A stretch of 64,000 nucleotides of DNA, taken from assembly GCA_018394295.1 (NCBI GenBank), contig CP074573.1, positions 2,549,156 to 2,613,155 on the forward strand, read 5' to 3'. Positions 52,852-61,959 of this stretch are shown here, piece after piece (the stretch's first letter is position 1; every line of letters begins with the position of its first letter). Below the pieces are notes generated by a model that did no database searches, had not been told where the DNA came from, and worked only from the letters and a program-made list of their open reading frames with translations. This DNA comes from Mycoplasmatota bacterium. Lineage in GTDB: Bacteria > Bacillota_I > Bacilli_A > Haloplasmatales > Haloplasmataceae. Made by a program: the position numbers and the translations under genes.

Positions 52852-54240
52852 TTACACAACAGGTAGCGTAAAACTGATTTTAGTTCCCTTACCTAGTGAA
52901 CTTTTAACAAATATTCTTCCACCATGTCTATTTATAATTTCTTTACATATAGCCAGTCCTAATCCAACACCTTCATAGTCAGATTTTTTTGATGCTTGAC
53001 CTTGATAATAATAATCAAATATATAAGGTAAATCTCTAGCATCAATACCCTCACCATTATCTTCAACAGATATTAACAATTCATGGTCTTGTCTGTATGT
53101 TTCTAATATTAAAGTTCCATTCTCTGGAGTATGCTTAATCGCGTTGTTGTAGAAATTTAAAATTACTTGTTCAATTCGAATCACATCGACATTAATCATA
53201 CACTTTGGTATATTATTCTTTATAATTATTTTTCTTTTGTTCTCTTTATCTATAATTTGTTTTAGTATTTTATCAAAAACTTCATCAGCATATATTTCTT
53301 CAAAATTATACTTAAACTGATTCATATCTTCTTGAGCATATTTAAATAAATCCTCTACTTGATTCATCAAGTTTTTCATTTTATCTTGGATAATTATTTG
53401 ATAATTAAGTCTTGTAGCTTCATCTTTTGCAACCCCGCTAACTAAACCTTCAATATAGGCATTTATTGTAGCTATAGGTGTTTTAAGTTCATGACTAATA
53501 GTAGTTAAGAAACTCTTTCTTTGTCCTTCATATGATTGTTTCTTCTTCATTAAATAAGATAATTCTTCTACCATACGATTATAACTAATATATATTGATT
53601 GTTCTCTAGACTCTTTAGGTAATTTTAATGGTTTGAAAATACCTTTGGATACATGATTTAATCCCTCAATAAGTTCCTCAAATTCATTAGTTGTCTGTTT
53701 CTTATGGTTTATAATGGTCGCAATGATAGATATAACGAATAGTATACTAAATAAACTGATACTAATAATCCATTCAGATGGCATCTTCATTCCATCATTT
53801 CTGTTATTTATAGCCACCTCAAATAGGACATACCCTTCAACAGATTCTTGGTTATATATTGGATAAGAAATTAAATGTTTTCCCTCATTCCTCACTTTAT
53901 AACTATAATCATAATACATGTGCTCTACTAGATCAATTTGAATACCTAGTTCAAATTGACTATTATATTTATATAATACATATCCATTTAAATCAGTAAC
54001 TGTACAAGCTATATTTTCCTTCTTAAGTTCCTCATCTAATTGTTTTTGTACATCATTTGAAAGCGGCCAATTATCAAGAATTAAAAGATATTCTGGGTTT
54101 ACTTTAAGTCTAATCTCATTAATAGGGTTTTGATCTTCTTTAATAAGGCTATTCTTCCAACCAATAAGTAAGGTGATGACAATACCAATTGAGCATAAAA
54201 TTGTAATTACATAACTTATTTTATAAAGTCTATGCCTCAT
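52852..54240 (-). CDS. Sensor histidine kinase
   Basis: A 462-residue two-pass membrane kinase. Membrane segments at about residues 8-28 and 157-178 bracket an external sensor domain of about 130 residues. The phospho-acceptor is in FLTTISHELKTPIA (near residue 245); the N, G1 and G2 boxes are NFYNNAIKHTPENG, VEDNGEGIDARDLPYIF and GVGLGLAICKEIINRHGG. The ATG at 54240 overlaps the response-regulator gene. It is the last gene of an ABC transporter plus two-component operon. Confidence 0.93.
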   Translation of the reverse strand: MRHRLYKISYVITILCSIGIVITLLIGWKNSLIKEDQNPINEIRLKVNPEYLLILDNWPLSNDVQKQLDEELKKENIACTVTDLNGYVLYKYNSQFELGIQIDLVEHMYYDYSYKVRNEGKHLISYPIYNQESVEGYVLFEVAINNRNDGMKMPSEWIISISLFSILFVISIIATIINHKKQTTNEFEELIEGLNHVSKGIFKPLKLPKESREQSIYISYNRMVEELSYLMKKKQSYEGQRKSFLTTISHELKTPIATINAYIEGLVSGVAKDEATRLNYQIIIQDKMKNLMNQVEDLFKYAQEDMNQFKYNFEEIYADEVFDKILKQIIDKENKRKIIIKNNIPKCMINVDVIRIEQVILNFYNNAIKHTPENGTLILETYRQDHELLISVEDNGEGIDARDLPYIFDYYYQGQASKKSDYEGVGLGLAICKEIINRHGGRIFVKSSLGKGTKISFTLPVV

Positions 54241-54922
54241 CAAACTTATACCCCACTCCCCATATTGTCTTAATATATTCTGGATTAGATGGATCTACTT
54301 CAATTTTTGTTCTTAGTTTTCTTATATGAACGGTAACGGTTCCTATCTCTCCAAACTCATCAATTCCCCATACTTGATCGTATATTTCTTCTTTAGAAAA
54401 GACTTTTCCTGGATTAGTGGCTAAAAGACATAAGATTTCAAATTCTTTACTAACTAGTTCTATCTTTTTATCATTTATTCTTACTAAATGCTTTTTGATA
54501 TCAATCATCATATCTTTAATAAATAATCTCTCATCTGAAGCGTTGTTATTTTTTGACATATACCTTCTTAACTGAGCTTTAACATGGGCAACAGCAACAG
54601 CTGGACTAAAGGGTTTGGTTAAATAATCATCTGCCCCTAATCCAAGAGAGAGTATTTTATCAATGTCTGTATCCTTAGCACTAAGCATAATAATAGGAAT
54701 ATCTGATTCATTACGTATACGTCTGCAAATCTCCATCCCATCATCATCTGGGAGCATGATATCTAAAATAACAAGAGAAGGAGAGAAACTTTTAAATTTC
54801 TCATAAGCTTCTCTTCCATTATAAGCAGTCATTGCTTTTATCCCTTCATTCTCCATAAAATCACAAAGTATATTAGCAATTTCCTTCTCATCATCTACAA
54901 CAAGTACACGTTTCTCGTTCAT
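54230..54922 (-). CDS. OmpR-family response regulator
   Basis: A 230-residue regulator. The receiver domain shows VLVVDDEKEIANIL, the phospho-Asp in LVILDIMLPDDDG, and SAKD and LTKPF. The C-terminal winged helix carries ISKEFEILCLLATNPGKVFSKEEIYDQVWG-type sequence and VHIRKLRTKIE. The ATG at 54922 follows GAGGTG; a GTG three codons upstream is part of that site. It probably binds the 11-bp direct repeats at 58169 ahead of the operon. Confidence 0.94.
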   Translation of the reverse strand: MNEKRVLVVDDEKEIANILCDFMENEGIKAMTAYNGREAYEKFKSFSPSLVILDIMLPDDDGMEICRRIRNESDIPIIMLSAKDTDIDKILSLGLGADDYLTKPFSPAVAVAHVKAQLRRYMSKNNNASDERLFIKDMMIDIKKHLVRINDKKIELVSKEFEILCLLATNPGKVFSKEEIYDQVWGIDEFGEIGTVTVHIRKLRTKIEVDPSNPEYIKTIWGVGYKFDEA

Positions 54923-54937
54923 ATAAATCACCTCAAT

Positions 54938-57289
54938 TTATTCAGCAATTAAATTCTTTGGTGAAATACTAGCAATTCGTTTTGTCGGTATAAGAGTAGC
55001 TATTAATGCGATTAAACAATATAACAATGCAATTAATAACCCTTGATTATGTGAAAATACAACAGGTAATTTGATTGTACTAAATGGTGTTAATGATAAC
55101 ATTCCTACCATTACCTTATCAACTGTTAGAGCACATAAGACATAACCAGAAATTATACCAATTAAAGTTAATATGACAGATTTAGAAATAAGTAAAACTC
55201 TTAACTCACTATTACTAAATCCAGTCGCCTTTAGTATTCCGTATGTTTTTACTGAATGAGTAATGTCAATTATCGTCCAGTTGAAGATAATTATTCCACA
55301 TACAATTATGAATATTCCCAGTATCATATTCGTTACCGTTGGAAATGATTTGACTGTGTTAATTATTTCTTGAGCATCACTTCCAAATTCATCTACAATT
55401 GCTGTATCACCTAATACATCAGTAATACTTTCTTCTATATCTTCCATTATAACATTTTCTGTCTCCATGTATACCCAATAAATACCATTTACATGTTTTT
55501 GTTCTTCTGGAATATGCTTTTCAACCATCACATACGATAAACTTGAATGATATATGGAATTATATATACCAGATATTAAGTACTTTTTGTCCCCCTCTTC
55601 TTTTTTGATTACAATATAATCTCCTATTGTTTTGCCTGCTTTCTGTGCTACTAGTGCACTAACGACAATTTCATTATTGTTAAGAGGTTGACGCCCTTCT
55701 GATAAGATAATTAAGTTCTCAAAAGCATCACCATATATAGTTGTGACTAATAAAGGAATATTTTCTGTACCATCTTTAGAAAGAGTACTTTCTGAAAGAT
55801 TTATTGTAGAAAATAATACTCTCTCTACATTTTCAATACTTTCTAGCTTGTTGATTACTTCTTTTGAAGACATATCAGATGAATAAGTCACTGATACATC
55901 TCCTGCAGTTATCCCAATTAGGGATTTTGATAAATGTCTGGCATTTGACATAGACCCGGAGATATTACTAATCGTTAAACTAACGAAAGTGATAATCATA
56001 ATAGAAACTATGCTTGCTAATGTCTTTCTTTTATTCATCAGAATTTGTTTTATAGCTATAATAAAACATAATGGTACATTCTTAAAATGATCAACTCTAA
56101 ACTTTGTTCCTTTTAATTTATTCTCAGGCATGCCATATTTTATCGCCTGTATTGGTCTAATTTTATTCGATTTATTTGCAGCGATAGACACAAAAATAAT
56201 TAATAATCCCAATATTATTATAATAGTGATAACAAAATACCAATCTAAGGTAGTATTATCTCCTACTTGCAAATCGTTTGTTAATATCTGAACTAAGAAA
56301 CGTCTAACTGGTAATCCGAGAAACACCCCAATAGATGATGCAATTACACCAATAATGATATACATATACAAAAACATTTGTCTAATTTGCTTACTACTAT
56401 AACCAATCACTTTTCTTACACCTATTGTTTTATATTGTTGTAAAATTTCATTTCTAACGGTAGCACGTATTATAAACACAACAATAATAAACATAAAAAT
56501 AGACGTAAGTAACAATGCAGCTGCAATAATTTTACCAATTGTATTGTAACTAGCATCAATCTCTGCATACTTTATAAAAGTTGGCTGTATCGAATTAAAC
56601 ATATAGTTATCAAACTCTTTTTTGAGTGCTGTTTCTTTTTCAGGGGTATAAGTTTTATACTTTATACCTAATAAGGATATATCTGAACTAATACCCTTTT
56701 TTTGAAAAAAATCTGAAGCAACAAAACATCTTGAAGGTGACATAAATCCATTACTAAATTGGGGATCAACAATAAGCTCTGAAACAACCAATTCGAAAGT
56801 ATGTTCATCCGCACGAACCTTTACTACATCACCAATTTCCAATTGATTATTATGAGCAAAATAATAAGAGATATAGATTTCTCCATCTTTTGGTGAGGTG
56901 GCTTTTTTATTTTCTGTAATATATACTTTATCTTGTTCAATAAATTCCTCAAACTCTGTTAAAAATATAGTAATACTTGTTTTTTCATCATTTTTTAGAA
57001 ATTCAATATTACTTTTATGAGCAATATATTCACTTACACCTTCTATAGACTCATGGTCTCCTAACCAACTTTTGATATCCTCAGTATCATGTATCTTTGT
57101 ATTAAGAAACAATAAATTTTCTGATCCATTTGCACGAGTATACATTTTATCAAATGGATTTGTTAGATTCATTAAGGATAAACCAATATATATTAGTAAT
57201 GCGGTTAACATAATTGTTAATCCAACAAGAATACTTTGAAACTTCTTTCTTCTTAATATAGCAACTGCTGACTTTAATCCAATTATCAC
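54938..57289 (-). CDS. ABC transporter permease, FtsX/MacB-like
   Basis: A 783-residue membrane protein with an N-terminal segment, a large external domain (about residues 40-240), three membrane segments, a fourth that begins a second module, another external domain (about 450-650) and three C-terminal segments. Both modules have an FtsX-type pattern (VIGYSSKQIRQMFLYMYIIIG and ATGFSNSELRVLLISKSVI). Such permeases export or extract peptides and lipoproteins in mechanotransmission rather than ordinary transport. It is 1 nt from the ATPase gene and 15 nt from the response regulator. Confidence 0.92.
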   Translation of the reverse strand: MIIGLKSAVAILRRKKFQSILVGLTIMLTALLIYIGLSLMNLTNPFDKMYTRANGSENLLFLNTKIHDTEDIKSWLGDHESIEGVSEYIAHKSNIEFLKNDEKTSITIFLTEFEEFIEQDKVYITENKKATSPKDGEIYISYYFAHNNQLEIGDVVKVRADEHTFELVVSELIVDPQFSNGFMSPSRCFVASDFFQKKGISSDISLLGIKYKTYTPEKETALKKEFDNYMFNSIQPTFIKYAEIDASYNTIGKIIAAALLLTSIFMFIIVVFIIRATVRNEILQQYKTIGVRKVIGYSSKQIRQMFLYMYIIIGVIASSIGVFLGLPVRRFLVQILTNDLQVGDNTTLDWYFVITIIIILGLLIIFVSIAANKSNKIRPIQAIKYGMPENKLKGTKFRVDHFKNVPLCFIIAIKQILMNKRKTLASIVSIMIITFVSLTISNISGSMSNARHLSKSLIGITAGDVSVTYSSDMSSKEVINKLESIENVERVLFSTINLSESTLSKDGTENIPLLVTTIYGDAFENLIILSEGRQPLNNNEIVVSALVAQKAGKTIGDYIVIKKEEGDKKYLISGIYNSIYHSSLSYVMVEKHIPEEQKHVNGIYWVYMETENVIMEDIEESITDVLGDTAIVDEFGSDAQEIINTVKSFPTVTNMILGIFIIVCGIIIFNWTIIDITHSVKTYGILKATGFSNSELRVLLISKSVILTLIGIISGYVLCALTVDKVMVGMLSLTPFSTIKLPVVFSHNQGLLIALLYCLIALIATLIPTKRIASISPKNLIAE

Positions 57290-57290
57290 A

Positions 57291-58049
57291 CTACCACCCC
57301 TTACTCATTATAAAGTCAAAAATTTGTTTCTCTCGTTCCTCTAAACTATCCACAATGAATTGATCTAGGTTTAATTCACCATCAATTTTTCCATCTTTAA
57401 TGTATAAAATTCTGTTCCCTCTACATGCAGCTTTAATATCATGGGTAACCATTAAGATTGTTTGACCAGCGTCATTAATATTTGATAATAAATCTAACGC
57501 ATGCTTACTTTGTTTAGCATTTAAAGCCCCGGTTGGTTCATCCGCAAAGACGATGTCTGGGTTATTAATTAAACTTCTTGCAATCGATACACGTTGCTTC
57601 TGACCACCTGATAATTGAGAAGGATATTTAGTTCTATGTTCCGTCATATCAACATTTTTCAATAATTCATCTGTTTTAGAATGAACTTTCTTACGATTTT
57701 TTGATCCTAAATAGCCTGTGATGATGACATTTTCATAAACTGTAAAATCATCTAATAGATTTGGTTCTTGAAAAACAAAACCAATCTGTTTTCTTCGAAT
57801 ATCCATCATTTTACTCTCTTTTAAATGATCCACACGTTTTTCATTTAAATTAATTTCTCCAGAAGTAAGATCATCAATCCCGCTTAGTAAGTATAGCAAG
57901 GTTGATTTACCCGCTCCTGATGTTCCCATAATCACTGTGAAATCACCTTTATAGATTTCAACATCCAAATTCCTAATAACGTTAGTTGATACTTTCCCAT
58001 TTGTAAATGTCTTGCAAAGACTTTTACCTTCTAATACTATAGATTTCAT
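57291..58049 (-). CDS. ABC transporter ATP-binding protein, MacB/LolD type
   Basis: A 252-residue ATPase. Walker A GTSGAGKSTLL, signature LSGGQKQRVSIARSL, Walker B PDIVFADEPTGALN and the switch His in MVTHDIKAAC are intact; the FVFQEPNLLDDF Q-loop fits the MacB/BceA group. First gene of a four-gene operon with the FtsX-type permease, the response regulator and the kinase. This order is common for antimicrobial-peptide sensing and detoxification modules, which is the best guess for its role. Confidence 0.94.
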   Translation of the reverse strand: MKSIVLEGKSLCKTFTNGKVSTNVIRNLDVEIYKGDFTVIMGTSGAGKSTLLYLLSGIDDLTSGEINLNEKRVDHLKESKMMDIRRKQIGFVFQEPNLLDDFTVYENVIITGYLGSKNRKKVHSKTDELLKNVDMTEHRTKYPSQLSGGQKQRVSIARSLINNPDIVFADEPTGALNAKQSKHALDLLSNINDAGQTILMVTHDIKAACRGNRILYIKDGKIDGELNLDQFIVDSLEEREKQIFDFIMSKGW

Positions 58050-58168
58050 TATACTTTCTCCCTTTCATTAACCTACTAAGACTCTTAATCCTTAGAATCT
58101 AGTGGTAATTTATTTTTTACTTTTAACTTACATACCTATGATATTACATATTAGGTAAAAAAGTCCTT

Positions 58169-58190
58169 AACTATTTATTAACTATTTATT
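58169..58190 (-). promoter_or_regulatory. Perfect 11-bp direct repeats, candidate response-regulator site
   Basis: AACTATTTATT occurs twice in immediate succession (58169-58179 and 58180-58190), about 120 nt upstream of the ABC operon. An 11-bp period is typical for OmpR/PhoB-family sites. TAATAT, a possible -10, lies about 18 nt downstream on the minus strand. Confidence 0.65.
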
Positions 58191-58237
58191 AAAGATTAGT
58201 AATATACATCTTTAAATAGACAGTTTTTTATAAAAAC

Positions 58238-58276
58238 ACCCTATAGCTAGACTTTTTTTAGTCTACTCTATAGGGT
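58238..58276 (-). terminator. Hairpin terminator resembling an IS-B end
   Basis: ACCCTATAG and CTATAGGGT enclose a second stem AGACT/AGTCT, and T5 follows on the minus strand. It ends the EamA transporter transcript. The minus-strand sequence TACCCTATAGAGTAGAC closely matches the IS-B terminal repeat. Confidence 0.8.
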
Positions 58277-58287
58277 ATATTCAGTAA

Positions 58288-59355
58288 TTAGTGACTATGT
58301 CTATGATGTAAATCTGGTGTATGTGGATGTTTATGCTTGATCGTTTCGTGAGTATGAACATGACTATGTTCGCCTATGATTTCTTGTTCATGCGTATGAT
58401 TATGATGCATATCTTCGTGATTATGCTTATGGTCATGTATAATCTCCTCATGCGTATGCATATGGTTATGCTTTTCTGATACTGCATAATAAGAACCAAT
58501 AAGCATGATTACTAACGCAACAAAAAATGATATGGTTATTGATTCCTTTAGAAAAATCCATGAAGCTACAACACCTATAAATGGTGCGGTTGCATAGAAT
58601 ACACTTGTCCTTGCAGCTCCTAAATCTCTTTGCGCAATAATGTAAAAATAGATACTAAGTCCAAAAGCTACAAATCCCAATAAAAGAGCCATTAAAATAT
58701 AGATGAAGTCTTGAGTATATTCCTTTATTGCCAAAGAAATTAAAAGTGACCCAATTCCAGAACCAAATCCTTTTACTACTACAATTTGTAGTGGGTCTTT
58801 TAAAGACAACATACGCGTACAATTATTTTCAAATCCCCAACAAATCGTTGCTACAATTACAAAAATTGACCCAATAGAAAGTGAAAACCTACTAAAGTCC
58901 TCAACTGATAATATGACACTTGCTATGGTGATTAATAATATCGCAATCCACATTCTCTTTCCAATTACCTCTTTAAAAATGAATAAAGCAATTAATGATG
59001 TGGCAACAATTTCAAAATTATTCAATAAAGATACATTTCCTGATGTTGTTAGGCTAAGTCCCATCATCATAAAAATGGGTGCTGCTATATCAAGCAATAT
59101 CATTCCTACAATATAAGGAAGTTCCCTTTTTGTCATCTTAGCTTCTAAACGCTCATTTTTACCCCATACTTTTATTAAGTTAACCATAAACATCCCAAAT
59201 CCTGCACCTAAATATAATAAAGCAGCCATTAAAGTTGGTGGAATCTTTAAAAGTAATAATTTAGATACTGGTGAACTGATACCATAAAGAGCAGCAGCAA
59301 GAATTGCCATAAAGATTGCTTTGTTGGTCTTACTTTGTATGTCTAATCTTTTCAT
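58288..59355 (-). CDS. EamA/DMT-family transporter with His-rich C-terminal tail
   Basis: A 355-residue protein with ten membrane segments in two EamA repeats (FMAILAAALYGISSPVSKLL; SIGSIFVIVATICWGFENNCT). The cytoplasmic C-terminal 60 residues hold 23 His in alternating His-x-His patterns (HNHMHTHEE, HDHKHNH, HSHVHTHE, HHRHSH), a strong metal-binding tail. The ATG at 59355 follows CGGAGGA; a TTG five codons upstream overlaps the csoR-type gene. Downstream of a CsoR-type metal repressor, it is probably a metal exporter, perhaps of nickel, cobalt, zinc or copper. Confidence 0.9.
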   Translation of the reverse strand: MKRLDIQSKTNKAIFMAILAAALYGISSPVSKLLLLKIPPTLMAALLYLGAGFGMFMVNLIKVWGKNERLEAKMTKRELPYIVGMILLDIAAPIFMMMGLSLTTSGNVSLLNNFEIVATSLIALFIFKEVIGKRMWIAILLITIASVILSVEDFSRFSLSIGSIFVIVATICWGFENNCTRMLSLKDPLQIVVVKGFGSGIGSLLISLAIKEYTQDFIYILMALLLGFVAFGLSIYFYIIAQRDLGAARTSVFYATAPFIGVVASWIFLKESITISFFVALVIMLIGSYYAVSEKHNHMHTHEEIIHDHKHNHEDMHHNHTHEQEIIGEHSHVHTHETIKHKHPHTPDLHHRHSH

Positions 59356-59370
59356 ATTATCCTCCGTCAA

Positions 59371-59637
59371 TTATAAAAATTTTCCTAATGCTGATTTTAA
59401 TTTTTTTAATGTTTCCTCTTCCTTACCTTCTTTAATATCTTCGATAACACAACCTGAAATATGATCCTCAAGTATAATTAATCCAACTTTATGCATCGCT
59501 GATTCAATTGAGGCTATCTGCACTAAAATTTCTTCACATGGTCTTTGATCCTCAACCATCTTTTTAATTCCTCTTACATGACCTTCAATTCTTGATAATC
59601 GATTGGATATAGCTTTTACATCTTGACAATGACTCAT
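59371..59637 (-). CDS. CsoR/RcnR-family metal-sensing repressor
   Basis: An 88-residue DUF156 helical repressor. SRIEGHVRGIKKMVEDQRPCEEILVQ and ILEDHISGCV carry the metal-ligand candidates Cys-34, His-59 and Cys-63; His-3, Cys-4 and His-20 are further candidates. The Cys-His-Cys set is that of CsoR, while His-3 recalls RcnR. I chose ATG 59637, 9 nt after GGAAGGA. It lies 15 nt upstream of the His-tailed transporter and its promoter contains a G6-tract operator of the type bound by this family. Confidence 0.92.
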   Translation of the reverse strand: MSHCQDVKAISNRLSRIEGHVRGIKKMVEDQRPCEEILVQIASIESAMHKVGLIILEDHISGCVIEDIKEGKEEETLKKLKSALGKFL

Positions 59638-59663
59638 TATATTCATTCCTTCCAAATAACCCT

Positions 59664-59716
59664 CATGGGGGGATGGGGCATATAAATATAATACGTTTTA
59701 TTTTCTTGTTTGTCAA
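59664..59716 (-). promoter_or_regulatory. Promoter and G-tract operator of the csoR-transporter operon
   Basis: TTGACA (59711-59716), 17 nt and TATTAT (59688-59693) form a strong minus-strand promoter. Immediately beyond the expected start, CATGGGGGGATG (59664-59675, plus strand) is a G6 tract flanked by CAT/ATG inverted repeats, like the sites bound by RcnR and CsoR proteins. It is strikingly GC-rich for this AT-rich sequence. Confidence 0.85.
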
Positions 59717-59755
59717 TAGAAATTATTACTAGTATTTAACAATTCATATACACAC

Positions 59756-60553
59756 CTACCTGTTTAGATTTTGAAGTTGTGATCTGTACATTAGTGACTT
59801 TATAGGTAACTGTATAAAGTTAGTTATACTCTCCATTACTCTTTGTCCTGCACGTATACTTTTTACATATATATTACAGTCATCGGCATATCGTACAAAT
59901 CTTAATCCTCTTTTAGTTAACTCTTTATCTAGTTCATTAAGCATGATATTTGATAATAATGGACTTAATGGTCCTCCTTGTGGTGTTCCTTCCTCACTAT
60001 CTATTACGACTCCATTTATCATGATACCACTAACTAGATATTTCCTTATCAAACTCATTAAATCACTATCTTTAATTGTTAAAGATAATATTTGCATGAG
60101 TTTATCATGGTTAACCTTATCAAAGAATTTCTCTAAATCCGTATCAACTATAACTTTGTAACCATCATTTAAATACATTAAACTTCTCTCAATTGCCATA
60201 TGACAACCTCGATTTGGTCTAAATCCAAAACTAGAGTCACTAAATTGTTTCTCAAATATTGGTGATAGCACTTGATTAATGGCTTGTTGAATGATTCTAT
60301 CTATAACCGTTGGTATTCCTAGTAGTCTTACCCCACCATCAGGTTTTGGTATTTCTACTCTCCTAACGGGGTTAGGTTTATACTTTCTATTTCTTATGGC
60401 TCTTTTAATTTCATCACCATGTTTCATAAAATGTAATCCTCCTTGTTCAACATTCATCCCATCAATTCCAGCAGCACCTTTATTCTTCACTACTCTAGCG
60501 ATGGCTTCATTTAAATTGCAGTTACTTAAGATTAATTCTAGAAGATTTTCCAT
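59756..60553 (-). pseudogene. Group II intron reverse transcriptase, C-terminally truncated
   Basis: The RT domain is intact through RT motifs: RRVEIPKPDGGVRLLGIPTV, FGFRPNRGCHMAI, VDTDLEKFFD, TPQGGPLSPLLSNI and FVRYADDCNIYV. After ITNFI (about residue 248) the sequence changes to unrelated residues and stops, so the thumb/maturase (X) domain is missing; full proteins have about 420 residues. The start has an AAAGGAG site. Encoded inside a group IIC intron whose 3' end is also absent. Confidence 0.88.
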
Positions 60554-61053
60554 TAGTAATTGCTCCTTTCATTGTTAAGACCATACTGTTTGTCCTAAAG
60601 GCTCCTAGGTTCCTTACGATACCATCGAAGTTAGGCAGGTAATCCTGATTTTCTACTGTTCATATAGTCTTATAATTTACATTTACAATTAAACATACTG
60701 TTTCGCCCTTCGGTTTGGACCCTACTATGGCTCTGCTGACTTCTCGTGACAAACCTTTTTCGACTACTGATTAGTATTCACGAGATCTCCCAGGGTAAGT
60801 CTATTCACTTTCATTTCATATACTCGCCACATTTACGTGTATTATTGCTTTGATGACTACGCACTTTGTTTTGTCTAGCAAACTCATCCACAATACCCAC
60901 CTGATTTGATTCGTGTTCCTCGAGTCGAAACTTTGCCTCCTGCTTCCTTCAGATTCCACCTCGCGATGGACACCCTTGCACTTGGCTAACACTTTAGTCA
61001 TCTTCCCATGTAGTGAACTTTCACCACCAAGTTAATAGACATGCCCGGCACAC
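59808..61053 (-). mobile_element. 5' part of a bacterial group IIC intron
   Basis: On the minus strand the intron RNA begins GTGTGCCGGGCATGTC at 61053 and continues with conserved class C segments: CAAGGGTGTCCATCG, GGAATCTGAAGGAAGC, GAGGAACACGAA and a GGATGAGTTTGC element, closely similar in layout to the Oceanobacillus iheyensis IIC intron. The RT gene lies in domain IV. The sequence after about 59808 shows no domain V or VI, so it should not splice. It starts one base after the T run of a terminator, the usual target of IIC introns. Confidence 0.85.
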
Positions 61054-61054
61054 T

Positions 61055-61088
61055 AAAAAGAGCAATAGTATTTAAACTATCACTCTTT
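61055..61088 (-). terminator. Terminator of the VOC gene and IIC intron target
   Basis: AAAGAG-T-GATAGT pairs with ACTATT-G-CTCTTT on the minus strand, followed by T5. It overlaps the VOC stop codon, and the intron begins right after it. Confidence 0.8.
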
Positions 61089-61562
61089 CAGATTAACATC
61101 ACTCTCTTGGTTATTATCACTGGATTTTCTTGTTGAATAATCAATATTTTTGATTGAGGTACTATTTTGTCCTATAATATTCCCTTCATCATCAGTAATA
61201 AAAGTACCTTTTGTAGCATCTAATATTACATATTGATTACCCCAAGGGTCTTTTATAACAGCACATTTTCCTATTTTTATATCAAAAGGTCCATATATAA
61301 TTTCTCCACCTGCTCTTTTTATTTCTGGAATTGTATCTATTACTGATTTTACTTTAATGTCAATCTCTTGTGCCTTTCGCTCATTTTGAATAACAATTTC
61401 CGTTACTCCTTCGCTCATTCCAAGTCCTATTGCTGAATCGGATTTCCATATAATTCTCAACCCAAGGTTATTGCAATAATATTCTAATCCTTCCTGTAAA
61501 TTAGGAATATAAAATTGCACACAGTCTATATTTTTAAAGATTGGTTGTTTTGATATCTCCAT
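61080..61562 (-). CDS. VOC-superfamily protein
   Basis: A 160-residue VOC protein. VQFYIPNLQEGLEYYCNNLGLRIIWKSDSAI and KCAVIKDPWGNQYVILDATKG are the two ends of the fold, with conserved metal-site residues. A 25-residue hydrophilic tail (TSIKNIDYSTRKSSDNNQES) follows. The ATG at 61562 has a strong GGGGGA site; an upstream in-frame start lies beyond that site. Function unknown. Its terminator was the target of the group II intron. Confidence 0.88.
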   Translation of the reverse strand: MEISKQPIFKNIDCVQFYIPNLQEGLEYYCNNLGLRIIWKSDSAIGLGMSEGVTEIVIQNERKAQEIDIKVKSVIDTIPEIKRAGGEIIYGPFDIKIGKCAVIKDPWGNQYVILDATKGTFITDDEGNIIGQNSTSIKNIDYSTRKSSDNNQESDVNLKE

Positions 61563-61666
61563 TTGTATCCCCCTTTTAAATATATTTAACATAATATTAA
61601 ATAAATTTAGTGTTCATAAAATACCTCGTATATTTGGAGCAAAGTCATTACATTCTAAAAGCAATA

Positions 61667-61853
61667 TTACTCACTCTTTCCATTATTAATAAGTAATTGA
61701 ATATGTTCTTTTATTTCTTCTACATCGTCTTCTTTTTTCTGGAATCTATTAAGAACACTATTGTATAAGTTATTTTAATTGCAAAAGTAATTAATGCAAA
61801 TAATGATAAATACAATGCTGGTTGTAAAAATATGGGTTTTTTATTATCGAACA
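61667..61853 (-). pseudogene. Remnant of a small membrane protein, frameshifted
   Basis: A GTG at 61853 begins FDNKKPIFLQPALYLSLF and a membrane segment (ALITFAIKITYTIVFLI), then the frame is lost near the A-rich SRKKKT region. The next frame continues as QKKEDDVEEIKEHIQLLINNGKSE and ends at 61667. One base difference would join them into about 62 residues. No ribosome site. Probably decayed. Confidence 0.5.
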
Positions 61854-61959
61854 CAAACAGTTATTATAGTAATTATAGCACATTAATAATCACAATATAA
61901 CGTTATTTTTCCATTGTTTCTAATTTGTTCTGTTAGTTGTTCTACTTTATTTTGAATTA

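Noticed and set aside
60816-61001. 61-codon frame in the group II intron 5' region
   Set aside because: It lies in conserved catalytic RNA of the intron; the RNA constraint explains the sequence.
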